64,000 nt of DNA from Linanthus parryae (lineage: Eukaryota > Streptophyta > Magnoliopsida > Ericales > Polemoniaceae). This document shows, one piece after another, positions 48,351-59,435 of this stretch. The stretch lies in contig JALGPY010000001.1 of NCBI GenBank assembly GCA_023055425.1, positions 111,643,057 to 111,707,056 of the forward strand, given 5' to 3'. Numbering within the stretch: the first letter of the stretch is position 1; each line of letters begins with the position of its first letter. The notes beneath the pieces were generated by a model. The model was not told where the DNA came from, searched no databases, and was given only the letters and a program-made list of their open reading frames with translations. Both the position numbers and the translations under genes were made by a program.

Positions 48351-51300
48351 TTAAGGATAGTACTTCTTGATCCAGCGCATGTTGACTGAGCTTGAGGTTG
48401 AGGTCGTTCCATGTAACCTCCGTATGCTACAGTAGCCACTGTCAAAGACTTCCGTGACTTCAAAGGGTCCTTCCCAATTGGCTGCGAATTTTGGATGAGC
48501 TGCCTCTCGCATGCAATGATCAGATGCGCGTAAGACCAAATCTCCAACTGCGAAGTCTCGACGTTGGACTGTTTTGTTGTATGCGCGAGCGATCCTTTCT
48601 TGGTAACGTTTGTTGGTCCTTTTGGCTTGCTCCCGCTTTTATTCTAGCAGGACTAAGTCATGATCGCGTTGGTTGTCATATAACGCGTGAAAAGCCAACC
48701 TTGCGGAGTTAACCTTCACTTCCGCTGGTACCACAGCCTCAGCTCCATAGCACAAAAGGAACGGTGAGACCCCTGTGGGTGTCCTTGGAGAAGTCCGATA
48801 AGCCCACAGTGCTATGCTTAAAGAATTAGCCCACTTCTTGTGGTCATCTGCGACCATCTTTCTCAAAATTCTCAACAGCGTTTTGTTGGTTGCTTCTTCT
48901 TGCCCATTCCCTTTCGGGTAGTATGGAGTGGAGCATATCTGCCTGATGTTGTATTCTGCTAGCTTTGCGGCCACCTGGCGATTAACAAAAGGGGTGCCAT
49001 TATCCGAAAGGATGGTGTTGGGAATTCCGAACCTGCATATGATGCTTTCTTGTATGAAATGTACCACAGCTAACGCATTTGCTGTCTTCAGTGGTATCGC
49101 TTCTACCCATTTGGTGAACAATTCGGTCGCGGTGAGAATGAAGTGATTCCCGTGCGAGGTCGGTCGAATGGGACCAATGAAATCCAGAGCCCATGTGTGA
49201 AACGACCATGGTGTTCCCAATGCATGTAGATCTACGGCAGGGGCGTGCACTAGATTACCCTTGAATTGACACTCCTGGTAGCGTCTTACTTTGGTGCGGC
49301 AATCATCCTCCATAGTGGGCCAAAAATATCCAATTGAAAGGAGTTGTCTGCATAATTTCGCACCTCCCTGGTGTTCCACCTGATGAGAAAGGTCCATCAC
49401 TTCTTGTGCTTATGTGCTGTCTAGGCATCGCAGCAAGTTACCTTCATGGCCCCTTCGCCAAAGCAGATTTTCTTGCACCACATATCGGGATGCTTTCCTC
49501 TTTAGTTTCTCGGATTCTTTTCTCGACTCGGGTACAGTCCCCTGGGTAAGAAAATCGAAGAGGGGTTTCCTCCAATCCGTATCATCGTCGGTTAGAGCAA
49601 TGAGTAAAGAGTCCTTGATCAGTGCGCAACTTTCGCACTTTCCTTGAATCAATGCTGCGGCCGTTGACATGTCCGGCCAATGAATGCCATACCTCTGAGC
49701 TTTCCGATAGATTGACACCTCACTTTCCCCGCAAGCATTCCGGTGAATCTTTTCTAATAGTAGTTGTCCCTCTTGCTCGGAGACGCATCGCATAAGTATT
49801 CCGCCAGGGCCCTTATAATAAAGAGTGTTGTCATGTATGCAATAGCCCTTTGTGGATGCCCAGTTTTCGCTGCTCGTGCCTTCTGAGATGGCGCGTAAGA
49901 TTGACTTTCTCCAGTCCGCATCGTTCATGCATTCATCGTCGCACGCGTCTTCTGTCAACACCGAGGACGTTCGCACTTCAATGAAGATCCTCGCGGGACA
50001 TTTGTCCGCACTGACCTTGGATCCCAAGGTAGCTAAAGCATCAGCATGCCTGTTGTCCGCTCGAGGTTTGTGTTCGTATCTAACGTCGCAGAATTGTTGC
50101 ACCAATCTCTGCACTAGGGTCATGTAGGGCAATAAGTTTATTTCCTTCAAACCATACTCGCCCGAGGCTTGTTTGACGATTAGCTTGGAGTCCCCCATAA
50201 CTGTCAAGTTGCTTACTTCCAAGGCCTTTGCTGCACGGAGCCCTGCGATGAGAGCTTCATATTCTGCTTCATTATTGGTTACTGCGAAGTCAAGCTTTGC
50301 GGACATCTGTATGACTTCCCCATCTGGTTTGGTCAAGACTATCCCAATGCCTCCACCTTTCCTTGTGGACGAGCCGTCGAAATGAAGCGTCCAGTAAGGC
50401 AACTCAACTGCGTAGATTTCAGGTCCCTCCAATTCTTCTTCGATCACGGGCTCATGACTGTTATCGGGGAACTGCGCCAGCAAATCCGCTACCGCCTGCG
50501 ATTTGATCGCCCGCGGCCGAACACATGTGATGTCAAATTGGGAAATGGTCATATACCACTTTGCCAATCTTCCTCCAGGAGTAGTGTGAGTCAGCAGATA
50601 TCGTATGGGATCGTTCTTTGTGACCACCACTACTTCGTGCGAAGCAAAATAGTGTCTCAACTTCTCTATTACGAAGAATAAAGCAAGGCAATGACGTTCG
50701 ATGTCCGTGTACCTTGATTCTGCTGGCTGCACGATGCGGGAGATGTAGTAGATGGGCCTTTCTTGACCCTCATACTCCTGAGCGAGGAGAGCCCCTATAG
50801 ACCTCCTTGTTTACGTCAGATACAACAAGAGTGGTGATTCGAGCTGAGGTGCGATCATTACTTTTGAAGATGTCAGCAGCTCCTTTAATTTTCCGAACGC
50901 AGCTTCGTGCTCCATGGTCCAGTTGTATATAGCATCTTTCTTGAGAAGATCACTGAAGAAGAAGGTGATTTCAGCGATCGCTGGGATGAATTTTCGCAGA
51001 TAGGATAGCTTTCCCAAGAAGGTTTTCAAGGCACTCTGGCTGTGTGGCGGAGTCATGCCAGTGATGGCTGATACTTTCTCAGGGTCGGGTTCGATTCCTT
51101 GGCGATGTACCACGCATCTCAAGAATTTCCCTGATGTTACCCCAAATGCGCACTTCATAGGATTCATCTTCAATTGAAAGCGCCTGCATCTATTGAACAC
51201 CTTTCGTAAATCCGCCAGATGGTCTGCCTCTTGCTTGGATTTGACAACTAGGTCATCCACATAGAATTCCACTTCTTTGTGCATCATGTCGTGGAACAGA

Positions 51301-54300
51301 GCCATCATGGCCCGCTGATAGGTCGCACCTGCGTTTTTGAGGCCAAAAGGCATCACCGTATAGTTGAATACTCCCACCGGGGTGATGAATGCGGTTTTCC
51401 GTGCATCTTCGGGGTCCATCTTGATCTGATTGTACCCACTAAAGCCGTCCATGAAGCTGAACATGCGATGTCCCGCTGTCGAATCGATAAGTAAATCAAT
51501 GTTGGGAAGCGGAAAATCGTCCTTAGGGCAGAAACGATTGAGATCCCGGAAGTCCACGCAAATACGGAGCTGCCCATTCTTCTTTACCACTGGCACGATG
51601 TTGTCCAGCCATGTGGGATGGTGATTTGGCTCTATGAATTTGGCATCCAAGAGTTTGACAATCTCCTGCTTAATCTTCACGTTGAGCTCGGGCCTAAAGC
51701 TTCTTGTGCTCTGCTTTACCGGCTTGGATCCCGGAATCACATCCAACCGGTGCATGGTAATGCTCGTGTCCAGGCCCGACATTTCATCGTACTCCCATGC
51801 GAATACATCCTTGTACTCGGTCAAGAGCTGTAGTAATCTTTCCTCCTCTACGCTTGTGAGGTCCGCACTTAGAAAGACTGGCCTCTTCTTTTCTTCGCTC
51901 GGGCTTAGGAATACCTCCTTCAGCTCCTGCTTTTGTGGTCTGGGTTTGTCTTCCATGCATGCGGGCGCTTCTTTGAGTTTCTCTTCTAGAGTGCTTGGCT
52001 TTGGTTTTTGTGTCTCCGAAACCTGCTCAATTTGGTTAATTTGCTCAGGGATATCACCATGCCCGCGTGGGGACACCCCCGCGCACCTTCATGTGCGATA
52101 ACATTTCTTCCCGTTGGCGTAGAAAATTTCTATCTCCTTTCCTTCAGGTTCATGTTTTGCTATTCTTTTCAGAGTGTACACACTCTTTCGCTTATAAGCA
52201 ATTTGCGGCGCCTCTTCTTGCGCGGGCGGCTTTTCTTTGGCATCCTCTCTTGTCACCATCACTCCTGCAGGCGACTGATCTTTGATATCTTCCCATCGGG
52301 GCAACAGAGTGGGGTTGAATGGTCCTGGTGTTTGCTCATCTGCCATCTCGGTGAACCACACCGCCTCACTGAGATGTGCTTCATCCATGTTGAACGGATT
52401 TGTCGAAGTTGGTATTTCCACTATTCTGTCATTCCAAATGACTTTCATTACTTGGTGAGCTGTTGAAGGCACAGCATCAAAGAGATGAATCCAGGATCGA
52501 CCTATGATCATGTGATACGTGGTGTTCGCATCTATGACATAGAATTTCGCTGAGCACTTGATTTTGTCGATCTGGATACCCAGGAGGATCCATCCTATCG
52601 TCATTCTGGAGTCGCTTCCAAATCCCATCAGCGGGGATGGACGCTTGACAATCCTGTAATCTGGGATTCTCGCTAGCTTCAATGTATGGAGCGAAACAAC
52701 GTTGACTGCTGCTCCTCCGTCAACGAACGCTCTCTTGAACTCAACGCCATTGATGATAGCCGTCACATACAGAGGCCTCTGGTGGCTCGCATCTGTCCTC
52801 TTGTCGCTTGCAGAAAAGGTGATGACCTTTTCTGTAGGGCGAGACGCCCTAACGACTTTCCCATTGGAGACTACGAGATCATCCTCGTAATCTTTTGCTA
52901 TCCTTAGGATCGCCTTTGTCATTTCCGTCCGGCACCTTTCTGAGAAATTCATCTCGTCGAAGAACCTGCTGAACCCGTGTGACCCTTTCATTCGGTCGGC
53001 GCGTTCATCCTCCGTGTCTATGCTGTAGTCCTCATCCTGGATCTCGGCAATGACGGGTAGACCATCTTCTGCGACCTCTTCAAGATCCACAATCGAGATC
53101 ATAGCGACCTCTTTGCCTTTCGATTCTTGCTCCGCATGGGCAGGGAGTGGATTGTTGCGCACATCCTGCCTTTGATCGCTGACAATCAGTTCGCCATTCT
53201 TCATCTTTTGGCTAAACACAATTCTAAGCTTCTTGCAGTCCGCCGTGGGATGCATGACCTTTCCGTGATATTCACACCACTTCGGGTCCCTCACCATCTC
53301 CCTGGAGGGTGCCTTCTCGAGCGGCGGTAGGACACCGTCCTTACGCCATTGCCTGCAAAGGTCGCTTGCCTCTTCTACCGAACATGGCAGAGGTGGTGCA
53401 TCAAAGTTCACAATCTTCGCCTGCTTTTGGGGTGAGACCGTATTCACATCGGCCTCGTGTCCCCTCTTGTAGCTGAATCTCCCGATCTTGAAAGTAGTAC
53501 CGCCCGAGGGTCGCTCAGGGGCGTTTCTCTTTTTCTGCCTCTCCACTATAGGCTCGATGTTCTTTGTGCATTCGATTAGTTTTGAAAACGTAGGCGTTTG
53601 CAAGTTAATAAGCATACCGTTGTACTCGTCTCGCATGCACTGCAAGCATATCTCTACGAGTCTGCTTTCAAGTATCACATCTTTGCATTCCAAGGACTTG
53701 GCCCTGAACTTCTTGATGAAGGTTATTCCGTCCTCCTCGCGCTTCTGATACATCCGCGAGAGATGAATCATCGTCACCTTTTCCTCCATCTGGAAGAACT
53801 TGGTGTAGAACTTCTGGACCATATCGTCCCAAGTCTTCACGGATCCGGCTTCCAATGTCCTATAACACTTGTAAGCCACGTTCCCCAGGGACTTCGGGAA
53901 CTCGCGCATCAGCAGTTTGGGATCAGCTCCATACGGACCCATCACATCAATGAAACGCATGACATGCTTATGGGCGTTCCCATTGACGTCCTCGAACTTG
54001 TCCCATTTAGGAGCCTTGTACCCAGCAGGGTTAGGCATGAGATAGATCTCTCGTGGGATAGGTGGATCGTTGTCGAGCTTCGGGATGATGGTATCCGCGA
54101 ACGATTGCTGAGCCTGAATGGTATCTATGCGCCGTTGCAGCGACGTCATACACTCCGGAGTACTTCGCTCGGTAGCGGGAGGAAGGGTTGTCGCAGGTGG
54201 AGGCGACACATACGCCGCAGGAGGGCTAGGGACGTATTGCGAATTCACGTTACCCCAGATTGCCGTTGGGGGAGGCAAGGGATACTGTGAGGCCGGATTA

Positions 54301-54698
54301 GGTACCAAAGACGGAGGCTGAGGAGTATGAGCAGCGAGAGGCAACATTTGAGCTGTTGACCCCTGGATTGAGGGCAGTTGCGTAGTCGTCGGTGGAGTTT
54401 GCAGATTGGGGTTGGGTGGCGTGGTCGACACTCCCAATCCCTGAGTGGTGGATACTCCTCCTCCCTGAGAGACGGCGGCGGCTGGTGCGGGGTTTGGAGC
54501 GAGAGTCCCCAAGACAGCCATAATTCGTTCCAGCTGAGCAGATTGAGCTTTGAGAGCCTTCGCCTGACTCTGGATGGTGGCGTCCAAGGCTTCTAGCGTC
54601 GGAGCTTCACCGGGAGCTGTAGGAGTACGGCGAATCTCCTCTCCTGAGGCGGCCTCCGTGGAAGGCGATCTGTTACTGACATCATCCTCCTGAGACAT
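48351..54698 (-). pseudogene. gag-pol of Tat element 2, one frame with four stops
   Basis: A single frame of 2116 codons is interrupted by only four stops: TGA 52089-52091, TAA 50811-50813, TAA 49410-49412 and TAA 48639-48641. Gag (about 54080-53150) has a zinc-knuckle-like CEYHGKVMHPTADC. Protease shows FVDGGAAVNVV (about 52720). Reverse transcriptase shows FYVDDLVVK (about 51260). A second, archaeal-type RNase H shows GIGIVLTKP and NNEAEYEALIAGLRAA (about 50320). Integrase shows WALDFIGPI, ILSDNGTPF and GQEEATNKTL. In the integrase zinc part the first Cys appears replaced (RYQECQ). Non-functional as read, but only lightly decayed. Confidence 0.85.
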
Positions 54699-54719
54699 GG
54701 TTGCTTAAGATGGTAAGTT

Positions 54720-54738
54720 CAAGTCAGGTTCACCAAAA
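54720..54738 (-). other. Primer binding site region of Tat element 2
   Basis: Directly inside the 5' LTR the minus strand reads TTTTGGTGAACCTGACTTG, beginning with the TGG expected of a tRNA primer site. The tRNA was not assigned. Confidence 0.55.
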
Positions 54739-55366
54739 TGTGCACAAGAGAATCCAGCGGGGAGCACTCTGTGTACACCGTGAGTAGGGGATAGGAAATG
54801 GCACAGGAAGAGTTGGGTTGTGCGTAGGGAGAGAGTAAGGAAGTAATAATGTCTGAGAGAGAGACATGGGTTTGGCAGAGCTTCCGCGTATGTCTAGTGT
54901 GTCCTCCTTTGTATAGAAAGGTTAACGTCCTATATATAACAGAGAATGTGACCGTTGCCGTGTGGTTAATGCGCCCATCAATGGCGGCTTAATTAGCTTA
55001 ACCGCAACGACACGTTCGTCCGCACATATAGGGACCGTTACAGCACGTTATGCGCGAATACCGGAACCGTTATGGGGTTGACCGGGTTTGACCGGATTGA
55101 CCGGGTTTATGGAGCTCGTGCCATAAATCTCTCAAAAGCAGTTACTAAAGGTCGCGTGCGGGCTTGGATCGCACGCGACAGGACTTACTCTAGCCTCCAA
55201 ACCACTAAGTCCCTACAAGTCCCGTGCAATGGTATGCGAGGGCCCTGTCTCGTAGCCCCCACATGGATCAGCGCGGCTGGTGATCCAGTGTGTGTGGAGC
55301 ACAATATGGTGTGCTAGATGATTGCCACGTGGCCAAGATCTGTCAGCTCAGAAAGCAGTATCTACA
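54739..55366 (-). repeat. 5' LTR of Tat element 2
   Basis: 628 bp, the same ends as the other LTR. TATATATA at 54931-54938 is the likely TATA box for the minus-strand transcript. Confidence 0.9.
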
Positions 55367-55371
55367 ACTTC
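55367..55371. repeat. Target duplication ACTTC, right of Tat element 2
   Basis: Exact copy of 40485-40489 on the other side of the element. Confidence 0.9.
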
Positions 55372-55383
55372 AGACTGGGAAAT

Positions 55384-56890
55384 TGAAAGTGTGTAATTTA
55401 GACTAAATACAGGACCTAAATACTCTAGAAGGGGGGTTGAATAGAGTATGGAAACTTTTTGCAAAACTTAAAGTTTAACAGGATAGCTTTGTGTGAAACT
55501 TGAAATCTCAAGGCCTTGAGATTTTGTTAACTGTCTGAAACTCACTATGGAAAAATTGTAAGCTTCAAGGCCTTGAGCTGTGAACAATACTAAACAGCTT
55601 TTAAACCCTAGTTTGATTTGAGATGTGTGCAGCAGATAATAATCAAACAGAAAGGTAAAGAACACAATGCAATTTACAGAGTTCTGTTCCAATGGACCTA
55701 ATCTCTGCCTGAGGGATCTAATCCCACCAGGATTGGGCAAAATCTTCTTATTACTCACACAGAAACAGCCCTAGATCTTCAAGCCTAAGTGATTTCCCTT
55801 ACACCTATACAGCTTGTGGTTCCAAACCTATCTAGTTCCATCTACTAACTATTGAGCTAACAAGAACCTCTTGTTGTTCACTTGAACAACCAACCACTAG
55901 GTTAAGTGAGGTTTAAGATAATATAGAGATACACAAATGAAGTACAAATGAAGAACACAGTATAAAGATAAATTGTTGAATTCTGGAAGTGTTCTTCAGG
56001 AATGACTGGATTGATTTGATCTTCAGAAGTCTGGAATGAAGCTTGAATGATTGTGTGTTTGAATGGATGATCTCCCACGAATTTGTCACACCTCTCAGAG
56101 TATTCTGCAACCCTCTCTTTCTTCAAAATTAAAACCAGTCTCTTTTTATCCACAGCTGCAACTGATTGAGAGATTTTAGGATCTCAGTTCCTAAAAATCC
56201 TCCTTCTGTTTTCAACTTAAATTCAAACAGCTTTCAGGTGGATATCCGTTGGAGTTTGTTGAGATTTCTCCTGCACGTTTAACAAACCTGCAACAGCAAA
56301 GAATCACTGCAACAACAAAATCCAAACAACTAACTGTACTGAGACTGTTTGGTTATACAGTTTCTGGTAAAACTGTTTAATAAACTCAGAACAATAATCT
56401 GCATATACTCTAGAACAAATAAGTTATGAAAAACAAGTTTAAGACACTTAGAAGTGAGTAAATAATCACAATACTAAGAGTCATAACCTGCAAGAAAGAA
56501 TCAATCAAGTTCTGTAAAAACTGTCAGTAGCTCAAGGCATATCTCAAGGCCTTAATGCTCTGAACCTGTTTCACAGTATTTCAAAATTAAACCCAGATAG
56601 CTTTGATTCTTCCTGTACTGATCATCTACAATTTTGTTAGATGTATAAATAGTACAGACCACAAATATATACCATAAACCTCTGATTTGAATAATCAGAT
56701 ATCCAATTCTGCAACACAAAGATGTTAGAACACACAGCAGAATAAGCAATCTCAAGGCTTTGAAAGTTTCTGTCAATCTCAAGGCCTTGAGATGACTAAC
56801 AAGCCTTTGCTGCTAATATCTTAGCTTTTTGTCTTTCATCACTCATAAACAGTTACCAATCAAAGCACATTCAGGGATCTTGACTCAACA
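55384..56890. mobile_element. Solo LTR, 1.5 kb
   Basis: Starts TGAAAGTGTG and ends GACTCAACA, flanked on both sides by GAAAT (55379-55383 and 56891-56895). No coding region. It includes TACTCTAGAAGGGGGGTTG, reminiscent of SIRE/Maximus Copia LTRs, and several copies of TCTCAAGGCCTTGAGA-type sequence. It sits within the LINE, 17 bp from Tat element 2. Confidence 0.75.
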
Positions 56891-57771
56891 GAAATGATTG
56901 GAGATTTCACTTCATCTGAACTGGGCAACTCTGCTATCTTGTCATCATCCACTGTCATGACAAGTGGGTTCTCGGTTTCATATCCCTTCTGGGTTGAGTT
57001 TGCATTATCCTCCACCTTCTCTTCTTTTGGGATTATTGGCAGCCTTTCTTGGCGTCGGATGGTAGAGCAAGAACCTCCCATACCCTGCATTCATGTTCTT
57101 CCTCTCCAACTCACTGTATTCCTCAAAATCGGCATTACTGTGGGTTAACCTTCCGCACCAGTTGCAGAGATTTGGAATTCTTTCATAGCGGAAATCAATC
57201 CACGTTCTCTCCTTCCTGATCGAGACATGTACCCCCCTTGGCAGAGGCTCATTGATTGGGATCCAAACCCTCACCCTTACGTAATTACCGTCCTCCCTTT
57301 CACTATAGATCCATGGGTCTGCATCAATAACCTCCCCCACTTCAGATCCGATCTTACGACCTCCTTCTTCATTGGCAAGCTGAATCGGGAGGCCTAAGAT
57401 TTTGATCCAAACATCAAAATATGTAAAAGCAACATCTTTGGTCGGGTCTCCAAAATTCCACGGTTGAAGGAGGAGGATTCTTTTCAGGAAAATCCACGGC
57501 CCTCCAGAGAAAACCCTATCCAGGGTCGCTTGATCAGGAAAACAAAAAAGGAATGTGTTGAAGTCTACCTCCAAGATCGATATCTTCTCCCCCTCCGACC
57601 ATATCGTTCTAACGTGCCCCTCATCGCTCCGGAGTTGATTCGATCTTCCGCCACGAACACACCTATCAAGCAAAACTTGAACTTTCTGTCAGCCTTCTCA
57701 CAGTACTCATCATCAAAGACCACTGTACGGTTCTCCTTCTCTGTATATTCCTCTGAAGATCTCGACGCCAT
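56891..57771 (-). pseudogene. LINE ORF1 (DUF4283 and CCHC zinc knuckle)
   Basis: Starts MASRSSEEYTEKEN at 57771. After a frameshift near 57600 it shows GGPWIFLKRILLLQPW, VWIKILGLPIQLANE and the zinc knuckle IPNLCNWCGRLTHSNADF, typical of plant LINE ORF1. A second frame change near 57080 leads to a tail ending at the solo LTR. It is an RNA-binding protein in its intact form; here it is broken. Confidence 0.8.
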
Positions 57772-57886
57772 TGATGGATTCCCTCCGTGGGAAGTTCAAC
57801 TCGCTGCTAGGGTTTCGTGCCCGCTAGGGTATTCCTCCGAAAGTCTCGGAGCACTCTCAAACTCGTTTCAAATACTACGTGATTAC

Positions 57887-57893
57887 GATTTTA
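57887..57893. repeat. LINE target duplication, right copy
   Basis: GATTTTA, matching 24148-24154. It sets the probable LINE 5' end at 57886. Confidence 0.5.
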
Positions 57894-59230
57894 AGCATAA
57901 CCTATCTCAGTAGGTATCCACCACTTATTCTCTACGGAGACTCACCATGCTACCATAAAAGATTTTTCACATTTTTTCTTTTCCCCAATCAAATCTATCA
58001 TTTATTACAATTATCTCTATCATAGAAAAGATTAAAGGGTTCATAAGCAATAGAGTTCTCTTCATCAAAAAAAAAAAAAAAATAGAGTTCTAATTTTCTG
58101 TTACTTTTCATATACGCAGGAATGCTCATGTGGTTTCTTCGCAAGTGTCAAAAATACCCTCAGACTCATTCTCACTCATACAGATAGGGTTCATCGATAC
58201 AGCCGCGTACACGAAACAATAAATTACCTCTCCCCTTTCAAATTCGCACTAGAGTTAGGAGTGATGAATAGGTGCTCTTAGACAAATGATAATCGATGCT
58301 CTACTACATTTCAGATAAAAAAAAAAGTGGGTCAAGCAGGAGAAAAAGAATCGTCTAATAGGATTATGGTTTTTTTATAACCAAATTCATATTAGTACTG
58401 TGGGGGATTTGTATTATTTAATGAATCGTGCATGTTGATAGAGATTCATAGAATGACTAAAGTTAAGTTTTTTTTTTTTTTTTTTTGAAAGGATAGCTAA
58501 GGTTGACTATAGCATCTCCAATAGGTTATGTAAACTAATTTTGTTAGGTAAATAATAAAGAAGTTTAAGAAAGTTGGACTCCAATAGTATACTTATCTTG
58601 TTATGTAAACTCAAAATTATGTATCTTTTGCGCTATACATAGGGAGGAAATTTCTCTGGCCATCTTGAGAACGTGCACTTCCATTGGCTTAATTTTAGTT
58701 TGATTTTGTAATGTTCTACACTCCTAAAAATTAGCATATTGGTAATAAAAAACCTCAGGTACATGTTTCAAAATTACAAAGTTTAAATAATTAAGTGTAC
58801 AACTAATTCATTTGAATGATCATTTGGATAACACTATTGGACTACACAACAAAATTTATAGTTAAATAAAATGCAAAAATCTAATTTGAGCAAAAATATA
58901 CCTCAATTTTACATGTATTGAAGATGCTCACTATTTGTTAATTACAATTATATTTTATTGATGCAGTTATCTTAGACGTTTTAAGGTAGAGATTTTAGCA
59001 TCTCAGTTACAAGTTTATTTGTGTAAATAGGTTAACTCGTTCAATAATAAAATAAAACAATGTTATGAAGGGAGCAATTAAAGAACCCTTGCAGAGGTTA
59101 CGAGTTCGATCCCGGCTATATGATGTAATTCTAAAAAAAATCACATGTCATGAAGGGAGCAACTAAAGAGTTTCTCTAAATGTAGACAGCTGTCCAATTG
59201 AAGATAAGTTCACTGACTGCCAAGTAAGGG
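57894..59230. other. Host spacer upstream of the oil body protein gene
   Basis: AT-rich sequence without a gene. It holds a poly-T run (58468-58487) and the MITE at 58511-58929. Confidence 0.6.
58511..58929. mobile_element. MITE related to 4592-5120
   Basis: The left end AGCATCTCCAATAGGTTATG and the reverse-complemented right end GAGCATCTTCAATACATGTA are imperfect inverted repeats of about 25 bp. ACTAT flanks both sides (58506-58510, 58930-58934), a likely target duplication. 419 bp, no coding capacity. An internal GGACTCCAATAG motif is shared with the left-hand relative. Confidence 0.6.
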
Positions 59231-59243
59231 AAACCCAACCCGC

Positions 59244-59283
59244 CACGTGTACTGATCTCCTGCCACGCGTGTGATCGCATGCA
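59244..59283 (+). promoter_or_regulatory. Seed-type promoter cluster: G-box/ABRE, CACGCGTG and RY
   Basis: CCACGTGTAC (G-box at 59244-59249), CCACGCGTG (about 59263-59272) and the RY motif CATGCA (59278-59283) lie within 40 bp, about 150 bp before the start codon. ABRE plus RY is the classical target of ABI5/ABI3/FUS3/LEC2 in seed genes, which agrees with an oil body product. Binding is inferred. Confidence 0.6.
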
Positions 59284-59435
59284 GAATCAACAATTTGATG
59301 ACTACTGATGGATCAAACAATCCCCAAATAAAAACAGTCGCATCAGATCAGAGTGAGAATCAATCACCTTCTGCAGCTTAACCTCACCGTCGACGGAACC
59401 AATCTCACCATCACCGGAAAATTAAGAGAACAAAA

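Larger units (their letters stand above)
40490..55366 (-). mobile_element. Tat-lineage Ty3/Gypsy LTR retrotransposon 2 with antisense genes
   Basis: A 14.9-kb element bounded by ACTTC duplications (40485-40489, 55367-55371). In its own direction (minus): 5' LTR 55366-54739, primer site, gag-protease-RT-RNase H-archaeal RNase H-integrase 54698-48351, a 54-bp tandem array, a plus-strand gene cassette, polypurine tract (41118-41131), 3' LTR 41117-40490. LTRs are equal in length and differ at about 19 of 628 positions by eye (3%). An antisense ORF near the 3' end is a known habit of Grande-type Tat elements. Confidence 0.9.
24155..57886 (-). mobile_element. L1-type LINE, split by three LTR-element insertions
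   Basis: Pieces on the minus strand, in 5' to 3' order: 57886-56891 (ORF1), 55383-55367, 40489-37119 (ORF1 end, endonuclease, reverse transcriptase) and 25313-24155 (zinc finger, RNase H, poly-A). Joined, they total about 5.5 kb, a normal full-length plant LINE. Every break coincides with an LTR-element border carrying a perfect target duplication. The poly-A tail is short (8 bases). Frameshifts occur in all coding pieces. Confidence 0.85.

Noticed and set aside
25314..55366. Endogenous pararetrovirus as source of the reverse transcriptase regions
   Set aside because: Both elements have LTRs, target duplications, primer site, polypurine tract and integrase, as in Ty3/Gypsy elements.
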